A DNA stretch of 64,000 nucleotides from Atriophallophorus winterbourni (taxonomy: Eukaryota > Platyhelminthes > Trematoda > Plagiorchiida > Microphallidae): contig JACCGJ010003084.1 in the NCBI GenBank assembly GCA_013407085.1, positions 1 to 64,000 of the forward strand. Direction: 5' to 3'. Under the pieces are notes generated by a model. It searched no databases, had not been told where the DNA came from, and saw only the letters and a program-made list of their open reading frames with translations. Positions 11,011 through 19,775 of the stretch are shown one piece after another (position 1 is the stretch's first letter; every line of letters begins with the position of its first letter). The position numbers were made by a program, and so were the translations under genes.

Positions 11011-11585
11011 GCATGTACACATGTGCTTATGATGTACATACATGCAGCCAACCAAACAATATATTTTTATTTTCATTTTCGATAATTTTATTCAAATCAT
11101 TATGTTTTCATGTTTGTACTGTGCAATTCACTTTTCAGTTGAGGAAACTGACGCTGATTCTCAACCACTGCGTATGTTTTTATCCTTTACACTTATTAAG
11201 CTCACATATGAAGATTTGCGTGCTTATAAAATAATTTTCGATAATCTATGCGCTCATATAAGAATATAAGCTTCTTCTAACATCTTTGTCATTAACCTGG
11301 TCGGCAATTGAACTTATCACACTAGATTTCGAAATGAAGAAATTTTTTGAATACTTTATTCCTTCTGTCAAATTTCATTGTAAATTTGAATGAGATAATC
11401 AAATTAACTATATCGATATTTTGCATTTGATACTTTTCTTTTGACTTATTATTTTTCTGAACATTTAATATTACAAAAACCGCATTTGCAATATCCAATA
11501 TCACGTTCACATCTGAAGTTAAAATAAGCAAATATTGCCCACCAAATACTTTTATAAAGCTATGAGATCATTCAATCATTCAGTC
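11011..11585. other. Unassigned AT-rich interval
   Basis: Short chance reading frames only. No repeat tail, hammerhead core or conserved protein motif was seen. Confidence 0.5.
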
Positions 11586-11912
11586 AGTCAGTCCTCTCCG
11601 TGCCGGGTGGCACATGAGGCGAAGACAACTTCACGCCAGTGGTTCAGTTGCCGTCTACACCGTGAATCCTTGTGCATGTAGTTCGCGTTCCAACGTTCTG
11701 CGCCAAGTTTCCTTGGGCCGTCCCTTTTTTCGTTTACCTTGTGGATGCCAGTGCATGGCTACTTTCGTATGCGAACTGGGATCCATCCTGCAGACATGAC
11801 CGAACCACGGATCTGTTGTCATCATTTCCGTAGAAATGTAGGTTTTACGGGATAGGGTTGCTAGCCCAACCCTCCTCCTTTCTCAGATGGGCTTGGGACC
11901 GTCCTTGGCGGA
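11586..11912 (-). mobile_element. Non-autonomous internally deleted RTE (SR2-like) derivative
   Basis: On the minus strand the first ~105 bp (11,912 to about 11,808) correspond to the 5' end of the RTE at 7,594-7,698. The next ~220 bp (about 11,807-11,590) correspond to its 3' end at roughly 10,490-10,735. The junction is within 11,805-11,810. Both termini are preserved, including the GGACGGTCCCAAGCCC start and a (TGAC)n-type tail. About 2.8 kb of the body is missing. This is the form expected of an element mobilised in trans by the full RTE. Confidence 0.85.
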
Positions 11913-12714
11913 GTTAAGCTATGAGATCGACACCGAATATTATTTCACTCACATTCCCGACTTGATTTCCATAGAAAATGTATATTTTACTCAATAATCT
12001 ACTCCGCACTTTTGCTGTTGCTCACTATTTACTTTTCGTGTTCGAGCTGAACATCCAACAGAGAAAAAAATGGCTAAACGTACATTGATTTGCTTTTGTG
12101 CTAGCTTTATGGATTAGCAAACTTGCTTGGTGCATCTGATGACGCAATCGAGCGAGTATCGATTAAAGCCGATATAGTTAGAGATTATTATTCATCCAGT
12201 CTCTCACTCAAATATGCAGTAAACTTCATGCAGACCCTGGTTAGTTGCTGCTTCGTTCACAATTAAAACCGGGTTGTTAGTTTCAACTCGATGGCGATTG
12301 TCGCCAGGATCGAGTATTTAATACAGCATTGATTGTAGTAATGATGGGTTCTTCTTAACAGAGATAGGAGATAATCTGTCACCTCACGCCATACTGTTAG
12401 CGTTAAATACTTGGCGAGCAAATTGGTGTACATGTACAAAAAGGAACAAAGCCAAAAGATTAAGACCTGTGATATATGAAGTAAAACAGTTAACGCAGGC
12501 AGAACCTGGCAGTTACAAGAAATATCACCAACCGAAAAATTTCAAATATGTCGCATTCGGTCATTCTTCAGGCGTGCAAGACAAAAATATCTTATTTTAT
12601 CTAATAATCTTCATGTTATATTTCACCTGATGATTTAAATTGTTTAAAATTTAAATTACCTAATGAATACCTAGTTTTAAAAACATGACCTGGTTAGAGT
12701 TGTTGAATATCTTC
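11913..12714. other. Unassigned interval
   Basis: No recognisable gene or repeat family was seen on either strand. Base composition is AT-rich, like the surrounding intergenic sequence. Confidence 0.4.
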
Positions 12715-12835
12715 GGTCAATGTCGACCATGATTTTTTCATGTTCCACAGCTTTTCGAATAGCTAAACAATCTCGTTCGGGAGGAGCATACTCTCCCACA
12801 GCGCTCGCAACGATAGGTTATAGGTTATGATAATG
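12715..12835 (-). mobile_element. Family D RTE-like 3'-end fragment
   Basis: The plus-strand text (TCGGTCAATGTCGACCATG, then CTAAACAATCTCGTTCGGG and CTCCCACAGCGCT) matches the 3' ends of the family D copies at 27,720-27,830 and 52,955-53,085. It is a short 5'-truncated insertion. Confidence 0.7.
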
Positions 12836-13386
12836 AGAAATTTAACGAAATTGAATTCAAATGTCTAAATCAATATACTTCTGATTTTGTATATCAATTA
12901 AATAGAATAATTTTATGACAAATACACTCCGCTATTTTTAAACTTACTCGATTATCATACACGTGGATTTGAATTTTCAGTTGAAGACCATCTCATTCGG
13001 GTGAACGATGACATCTTAGTCAAAACATGTAGGTTTTGATTTTTATTTCATCAGATTTGCGTTTCAGAGGTGAAGGCTGATTGATAGTATGACCATAGGT
13101 ATATTGTGCTGTAATAAGCGTAGAGTTAATTTTGATCTGTGAATTATTATTCCGAGTTATTTGGAAGCAATTTGTTGTTATTATAGGTATGTAATAATGA
13201 TTTTTTTCTCACTAAATGAGAGCAAATATGTGCGGATGTTTGTTGTTTAACCCCGAGAATAGCACTCCAATATTTCACATCATATTAAAATGCACTAAAC
13301 AAAACAGGAAAATAAATAATGTTATGCCCACGTCATTGAAAAGACGTATTAGAAAACCTGATTTACCACACCACAACAAACTATGA

Positions 13387-13698
13387 TTGCTTCCATTAAC
13401 CGTACATAATGAAAGAGATCTACGAGAAATGTTGCTAAACGCATACATGCTACGAAGTAGCTTCGAATCACCCTGCCGTGTTTGCCCCGATATTCCATGG
13501 TGCGAGAGAAACAGCACAACCACTGATCGTGGAAACAATTCCTCCCTTAGACTTGTCTTACTCGGGATTCCAGAAATCATTGGCTCTAGCCACAACAAAA
13601 CGCATTGGAGATTCCTCACTGTAATTATGAACATTTCCGAGGAAGTTGCGGTCGATCTCGGAAGTACACTGTCAAGGGTTCAGAGCCGCTGTAAGTGA
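13387..13698 (+). pseudogene. CR1-like ORF1 fragment
   Basis: The residues DLREMLLNAYMLRS, CRVCPDIPWCERNS and SLRLVLLGIPEI parallel the ORF1 segment of copy D at 32,480-32,690 (DVENVLLNAYILRG, CRIHADKPWWERKS, SIVIRGVPED). ORF1 proteins of this family bind the element's RNA. Only this ~100-residue block is present. Confidence 0.7.
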
Positions 13699-13839
13699 CC
13701 CTTCTTAACAGAGCCATGGCCGATAGACTAATATGAGAGATTTTACGTGTATCCATTGCGTTTTCACTATCAAACTTCCTTTACTGGTTAGAATCAATGG
13801 ATGTATTATATAACTTAATTTGCATTTAAAATTTTCCTA

Positions 13840-14080
13840 TGAAAAATGCACATTTGCATGGATTGCCATCTCACACTCCGCGACAGGTTTCACGCTGTTT
13901 GTACTCATCACTAGTATGATCAGGATCTGCGCGCACTTGAAACAGTGGAGGAATGGTAAACAAGTTGCGCTTGTATACCACTTTTGGATAAGATTGGCAC
14001 GACAAAACTTTTCAATCACATGTGCTCAAACGCATGTATATAGGGTTTTAACCCCTGATCATGAACATGAACATGATTGA
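13840..14080 (-). repeat. Solitary hammerhead-bearing element, family 2
   Basis: It shares its whole length pattern with the copies at 36.74 and 47.74 kb: TTTCCATC, the ribozyme block, ATGATCAGGATC, CTTGAAACAGT, GTAAACAAGTTG and a GAACATGAACATGA end. The minus-strand ribozyme block (about 13,876-13,915) has ATGATGAGT, AAACAGCGT, GAAACC and GTC. C3 of the core and parts of helix II are altered, so it is probably inactive. Confidence 0.65.
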
Positions 14081-14577
14081 ACAGGTTGGTCGTACCACCC
14101 CATTGAACAGTGGCATACCAGCGAAACTTGTTTTCCTATGAAAACGTTTAACCCAAGTAAACAATTTGTCTTCGCGAAAGCAAATTTCCGTCAATACTAT
14201 CCAAAATAGATGGCCGACATTCTCAATGAAACATTAGTTTAAGCCACCATTAATGTTCTGAAGCTCGTCGTAGTAATCAGTGGTGATACGCAGGAAGGAT
14301 AAATCTAGATTACCGATACAGTTTCTTCGAATCGCGAAATTTCCTTGAAAACTGAATTTTGTACATGAACATGTTGAGTGTTTTGAAACAAATCTAACTA
14401 ATTGTGAAAATTTCACATTGTCATCATGTATCACACATTGCCGACTTGTTGCATGCTAAATTGGCAAGGGTATGCCCTATGGCGTTAACCTCTAAGGCAA
14501 ACTTGGCGCAAAGAGGTGTTTGAAATAAATATTAAACATTTCCAAGAAAGAATATTTCAGTTAGACAAAGTTTGTTT
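14081..14577. other. Unassigned interval
   Basis: Nothing was recognised. It lies between two hammerhead-bearing repeats. Confidence 0.4.
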
Positions 14578-14815
14578 CGGCGAACCATGATATTCATATA
14601 AAAATCACAGAGTGATTCTTATCCAAGGGTTCAAGACGCTCGAAATGACCAATGTATTATGGGGATCATATGTCCAGCACTTAAAAACTACTACCGGTGT
14701 CTGGCTGTTTGCCGTCATCAGGTGAGAACAGGAGCCTCAGGCTCAGTGAGCCTCGAAACAGTGGTAAAGTGGTAAACAGATTTATACTTGAATGACACTG
14801 TTAAACACTGTTTAC
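14578..14815 (-). repeat. Hammerhead repeat family 1, solitary monomer (minus)
   Basis: This is a diverged copy of the 241-bp array monomer: AATCAC/GTGATT hairpin, ribozyme block, GCCTCGAAACAGTGG, GTAAACAG. The minus-strand core reads CACCTGATGACGGCAAACAG then GACACC. The conserved GAAA is changed to GACA, which should abolish cleavage. Confidence 0.72.
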
Positions 14816-15085
14816 CAGGGGACATGATGACCACAATACATTGGACTTTTATAAGCGCCTCAAGCGCTTGATCAGGTTTCACTTTGCGATTATTTATTTG
14901 AATATCGTGGTTCGTCGTACGAACAATATTTAAAAGTGGCATACAAGTATATCATTTTTACAAATTTATTACTGTTTCAACGCTAACTAAACTTGATCAT
15001 ACAGTCTCCACCTGATGATGGCAAACGGCCAGAAACCGGTGGTGGTGTGTAAGGGCTGGTGATGTGAGCACCACAATATAATAAT
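14816..15085 (+). repeat. Hammerhead repeat family 1, solitary monomer (plus)
   Basis: An oppositely oriented diverged monomer directly next to the one at 14,578-14,815, so the two form an inverted pair. It shows GCGCCTCAAGCGC, GGTTCGTCGTACGAAC (hairpin), GGCATACAAG and the ribozyme block at 14,997-15,053. It ends about 60 bp before a predicted exon. Confidence 0.75.
14997..15053 (+). ncRNA. Hammerhead ribozyme motif (type I, minimal helix III)
   Basis: The core is CTGATGA, helix II TGGC/GCCA with loop AAACG (four perfect pairs), then GAAACCGGT and helix I CCAC/GTGG. It has the best core-plus-helix II of any copy here. The base before the cleavage site (position 17) is G instead of A, C or U, so cleavage is expected to be blocked or very slow. 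Confidence 0.72.
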
Positions 15086-15142
15086 TCAGTAGGATTGTAA
15101 GAATGAAATTGATAGAAAGTTATTCTCATTCTTTTGTTCCAG

Positions 15143-15243
15143 CATTGGAAATGTATCAACCAATCCCGTTTAAAGAAAGCACATATCCGGACCAACCGCC
15201 AAAGTTTTTAAAGCACTATGACGAACAAGTTTTAAAAGATGAA
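15143..15243 (+). CDS. Predicted host-gene exon (unrecognised protein)
   Basis: A pyrimidine-rich acceptor (TTCTTTTGTTCCAG) ends at 15,142 and a strong donor GTAAGT starts at 15,244. The exon encodes LEMYQPIPFKEST, YPDQPPKFLKHYDEQ and VLKDE, non-repetitive and with ordinary composition. It leaves in phase 0 and fits the next exon at 19,163 in phase 0. The reading is also open upstream to an ATG at 15,103, but the acceptor makes an internal exon more likely. The protein family is not recognised. Earlier exons were not found. Confidence 0.55.
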
Positions 15244-15277
15244 GTAAGTAGTTTTAAAAATTATGGTCCAAGAATAA

Positions 15278-15298
15278 TTATATATATATATATATATC
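15278..15298. repeat. (AT)n microsatellite
   Basis: A run of TA dinucleotides just inside the intron. Confidence 0.9.
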
Positions 15299-15659
15299 AT
15301 TTCATAAAAATTTAATATGCATGTTGAATAACTGCAATACAGAATCTAAACGATTTTCACATTCAGGAATTAGATTTTTGTGATCTATCAAGAGTATGTT
15401 AAATCAACTTATACACCAAGTGTTTGCGCGGAATTCGGAAGATTTATAATATCCATTTTCAGTGAAGGAATGCAAAACAGGTGTAACGTGATATAGACTA
15501 TCGTATCTTTTAGGCTTGTTCTTATGAATTCTAATAACACTCGCGACAAACGCAGAAGAGAGATATTCGAAGAAAGAAAACAAGCCAATTTCATCAAATA
15601 TAATGGAGCTAAATCAGTCCATGAAAAAGGATGTAGGTAATTAAGGTTATTACTGTATG

Positions 15660-15925
15660 AGCAAACTGTTATATAGGGTTCGTACAACGAACCACGATGT
15701 TCAGACACAGAATCACAAAGTGATTCTTGGTCAAAGCACTCAAGGCGCTTGTGGATGACCAAAGTAATGTGTTGCTCACATCCCCATCCCTTACACACCA
15801 CTACCGGTTTCAGGCTGTTTGCCATCGTCAGGTGGAGACAGTAAGATCAGGTTCAGTGAGCCTTGAAACAGTGGATTAAAGGTAAACAAGGTTATACTTG
15901 TATGCCAACTGTTATATAGATGGTA
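15660..15925 (-). repeat. Hammerhead repeat family 1, single complete monomer
   Basis: Exactly one monomer, bounded at both ends by ACTGTTATATAG (15,666 and about 15,908), so the terminal ~12 bp are duplicated. It contains the GGTTCGTACAACGAACC hairpin, the GAATCAC/GTGATTC hairpin, AAGCGC-type hairpin and the ribozyme block on the minus strand. Of the dispersed copies it is closest to the array consensus. Confidence 0.85.
15790..15845 (-). ncRNA. Hammerhead ribozyme motif, best-preserved dispersed copy
   Basis: Minus-strand order: CTTAC, internal loop, CCAC, CTGACGA, helix II TGGC/GCCT with loop AAACA, GAAACC, GGTA (cleavage after A), GTGG, TGT, GTAAG. Helix I pairs CCAC/GTGG and CTTAC/GTAAG around an asymmetric internal loop, as in natural type I hammerheads. 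The only departure is a T-T apposition at the first pair of helix II (10.1/11.1). Confidence 0.8.
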
Positions 15926-17259
15926 ATTAACTTTTTATTGACAATATCTTTTCACCACAATCTTACCAAATTTCAGCTTTCATGCTACAGAGAAAAATAA
16001 CGTTTGATGATATATGTGAATAAATTACTGTTGTTTAAGGTTAATGGGCCTACTGTAGACTTTGAGTATAGGCACATATTTACTGAAATACTTTGATGAC
16101 GCGAATTTCATTTGACAAAGAAGGACCAAGTTCAACCCCAGGACTGCATGCGTGGTCTTGTGTGACTAGGGGAAACGAATCTGCAGACGCGAAAATGACA
16201 AAGGCGAGTGATTGGAGCATGCAAATGTAGCTCGTGCATATAAAAAAGGCACATTAAACCTAATTTCAAAATTCAGTGAGAGAAATGGTTTCATACGTCA
16301 ACCTCGAGGATATATATTGCGATGATGTAATGTTGGATAGTTCATAGTCGCATTCAACGTCGTTCCGGAAACCCCTGCAGTGGTATTGTCTTACAAATAA
16401 ATCAGTCCAGCTATTTGGCCCTTTGCTGTCGTGGAGATCAAGCATTCACAGCATGGATTTGCCATAGAGTACATATCATCTCATCAAGTTTAAGGAAAAT
16501 CATTTGTAATTTAATGGAAAATTAGGCGCTGTTTCGCAACAGAATGCTATTACCATTAGGTGAATAAAATTTGGGAACCAATTGAAAAGCAAAATTTATA
16601 TTATTGTACTAGCAAATCTGACAAGACGAAGATACCTGATGGAGTTCATGATTCTGCAACGTCCAATCCATGTCTCCAAAATTTCCTGACACTATCTCAA
16701 GCTTTGCTGAAGAGAGAAATTCAAAACATAAAGAACAACGAATCTAAAAGTTTCAAAGCAAATGCGGCCCTCCGGAAAGAATCACAGCTACCGCATTCCG
16801 CCAATTTAGAAAGAAAATATGGTACTTTCTTTTCAAAGGTGACAACTCTTCTGAGCATTGAGTTGAGTCTGTCATACAAAACAACGTACAAAAAGTAGAA
16901 GAGCCTACTAGTACGGAATTGAACGTGTTCAAACTCGTTATCTAGAGCGAAATAACAGCACTGCGTATTTGGACAATTTTTATTCACCGAAATTCTTTGC
17001 CAATCATACTTAAAAGATACATAAAATAGTGCAGCTTTAAAAGAGAATTTCACTGCCAGAGTTAGAGTAGCGGATAAGTCTCAATCAAACTGTCTAAAAC
17101 GTTCGGCTAAGATTACACAAAATGAAATAAATATCACGTTTTCGGACTATGCATGACTTTTGAATTTGTCCCCAACAACTTCGTCAAAATAAAACAGAAG
17201 AAGTACACTTCGTAATATCCTCGGTAAACTGTAGGCATCAGCTAGATCTTATTCTAAAA
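15926..17259. other. Unassigned intronic interval
   Basis: One 112-residue reading frame at 16,560-16,898 (plus) is open but has no recognisable domain or splice context. Otherwise nothing was seen. Confidence 0.35.
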
Positions 17260-17268
17260 AGGTGCAGT

Positions 17269-17554
17269 AATATGAAAATCCCACTCACGAAATCATGCCA
17301 CAGCTCAGATTGAAAAGCAGTTCTTTTGTGGTGTATGCAAAATGAAGCTTCGCTACGATATATTTGTCCGCTCCAACTTGAGTGGAAAGCCAATATTTGG
17401 AGTCGGCGTGGCGTGCGAAAAGCACGCTGCGATTCAACGCAAGCTAGCTTTCATAGCCGAACTCATCAGAAAGAGACAAGCAGATTCAGCCTTCAACAAC
17501 TGGCAATTGTATGAAATTGCCCACGTCAAACGCCACATAACACTTACGGTCTAA
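17269..17554 (+). other. Open reading stretch with a CxxC motif, unrecognised
   Basis: An open stretch after a TGA (near 17,270) encodes FFCGVCKMKLRYDIF, GVACEKHAAIQRKLAF and ELIRKRQADSAFNNW. It is charged and helix-prone, with CGVC and a later C..KH that could be a zinc site. A possible acceptor, CTCAG, is at about 17,310. It lies in the same orientation as the predicted gene, inside the 15,243-19,163 interval, but is not needed to join those exons. It could be an alternative exon, a gene fragment or chance. Confidence 0.25.
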
Positions 17555-19162
17555 ATAATCTGCAAGCGAGTAATTGTTTCAAAGTCAGAACTTTTGTGAT
17601 GACTGCTATCCTGAACGACAAGCGGTGAATATTTTTGAACTTCAAACAAACGCCAACATTTGAAAACCAATGTTTAATAAAGTTACAAGAATAAGTTTGA
17701 GATATCGAAAGGTAGACTGGACATAAAGCAAGGCTGGTCCATTTTAAATGATGTGGCTTCTCGTATTTATCTGGTATGTATATCTGATACATCCAAAGAA
17801 GCTTTGGTTAGCATTCCTAAACGGCTTTTTCAGTACCCAATCAATTGAAACACGAGTGGTCTTCCTAGCACATTGCTGTTAAAATAGCGTGTTTTCCTTA
17901 ATTGCATGAGAGCAATTGATCGGTTGACCATCTCAGTTCGGCCGTAATGGATTCATCAAAATATGTAGAACTCCCCTTGCGAAGCAAGTTTATTATCGCT
18001 CTGCAGTGCTGATAGGAAGGGTCTGTTGAACAAAACATTCGAAATACCGAAAAAACGAACACCTTAAGAAATAAAGGTGATACAGGGCAACTGCTTGTAA
18101 ATACGATGAAACCTCTTCTAAATGTTGCTTATCAATAATTTGCCACTTTACTACGGATGCGACTGACAAAATTAACTGACATTATTTCCGAATCTTTTTT
18201 GACTGTCACAAAGAATGATCAACGTAGATATGATATTCTTTATGAGAAAAATTCATAGAAATTGATGGGAATAGCATATATCACTACAAATTACACATTA
18301 AGTTCTCATTGTAGGGTGTGGTTTTGATGTCATTTAGTAAAGGATTTTCTTTCTTCCGATGTTAAAATGGGTTCGGAGCGGAAGAAACAAGTTGAGTACG
18401 ACGTATCACTTCGGACTAACCAAACGGTGGATGAAACAGGAAATTCTTGTTCAATGAAGTGTTTCGTATTTTGTCACCATTGTTAAAGATATCTGCTTGA
18501 AATAATACATCTGTCCCCATTTCTCAGTTCTGATTTTGAAGATAAGCTGTAGTAATTCGTTCGTTTATGTTTCACTTGATCGATTTTGACTTCGGATGTA
18601 CATTGCACTCGTATGAGGACCTCATGCAAAACACCATGCAAAGACTAAATTGTCTGGTTCGCGTTTAACAATCTCCCCTCATTGGCGGCGTTTGCAAGAA
18701 GTTGACGCGATCGATCTTTCGCATCCAGATGCTATAATCGCTCTACTCCAGATTACAATGACGATTCAAATCACGCCTTCCAATAAATTTATTCGCAAAT
18801 CGCTGGATACATAAACTTATCCATCAGATTGATGTGCAGATCGGCAGAACAACTGTCTTCTAATTTTATTTAAATTCCCATTTCTATGTTAAAATTGCTG
18901 ACTGTGATTAATGTTTTGATGGTGTACAGCTCGTGCGTACTAAATGTATTTCTTTTTGACAAAGAATCCTGGATAATCCACCCATGGCATAAATGGAAAC
19001 TTAATGTTTATTGCCATAGCATTCATATAAGCATAACTTCCAATCACAAACAGCAAATGACAAATGAAAACTGCACATTAGCCTTCTCGAATATGCACTA
19101 TCTACTTGGAATGTGAATTAAAAACACTTGTAATTCCTCATACTTCTATCATCCTATTTTAG
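17555..19162. other. Unassigned intronic interval
   Basis: AT-rich, with short frames only. No repeat family was identified. Confidence 0.35.
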
Positions 19163-19385
19163 TTAATCGAAGCTATGAAACCATCCAACGTTTCGATAAC
19201 AGTCAAAACTTTTCAGCATCCAAATGGAGGAAGAGACGCTTTGATGCGAGCTTATTTGGAAATGAACTTCACATTCTTCGATTATTATTATCGCTACCAG
19301 GAGCCGTGGATGATTTCAATTTTACCCATAACCTACGACAAGTTTCGGAAACGGAATTATGCATATCGACCGTTTAAATCGCCTT
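19163..19385 (+). CDS. Predicted host-gene exon (unrecognised protein)
   Basis: An acceptor (CTATCATCCTATTTTAG) precedes LIEAMKPSNVSITVK, TFQHPNGGRDALMRAYLEM and NFTFFDYYYRYQEPW, ending MISILPITYDKFRKRN and YAYRPFKSP before a GTGAGT donor at 19,386. It enters in phase 0, matching the donor at 15,243, and exits in phase 1. The sequence is clearly protein-like (aromatic-rich, few low-complexity runs). No family was assigned. Confidence 0.62.
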
Positions 19386-19439
19386 GTGAGTAGTAATAAT
19401 TAAAAGTATTTTAATAATACACACTAGTTTTACTAATCC

Positions 19440-19460
19440 ATATATATATATATGTATATA
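19440..19460. repeat. (AT)n microsatellite
   Basis: An imperfect TA repeat. Confidence 0.85.
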
Positions 19461-19499
19461 ATGGACAACTATCAATAGAGTTATTGAAAGGAGATATAA

Positions 19500-19775
19500 A
19501 ATGAGGAATTCGACCTTCAATCAGGTCCCGGATGTGAATGTTCGTGAAATGAACCCAACGAGCGAGGAAAAATTACTATGACCGCTTAATTTGAATTCAT
19601 TACGTCATCACCAAGTTGTGGAAGAGCAGATACACATCTCGGTTGCTGAACGCAGGCCACACCATGAGCATGCAAATTTCTCTGAGTACTGCCCATGCTG
19701 TGAGTGCTGCAGCAGAAATTCTTTTAGCCGAATCGGTCTGTTTGATCATTTGTTAAACTACGTTAAATATACCAG
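19500..19775 (+). pseudogene. RTE-like (family D) C-terminal fragment
   Basis: The reading DVNVREMNPTSEEKLL, EEQIHISVAERRPHH and CPCCECCSRNSFSRIGLFDHL parallels the family D C-terminus at 53 kb (MKALSIDPASWEEL, EKRIQLLAAERRSRR). The end holds the cysteine-rich finger followed by SRIGLF.HL, typical of RTE-like families. Both strand and order agree. Confidence 0.72.

Noticed and set aside
16560..16898. 112-codon frame as a gene
   Set aside because: Low-complexity charged sequence with overlapping frames on the opposite strand and no splice context.
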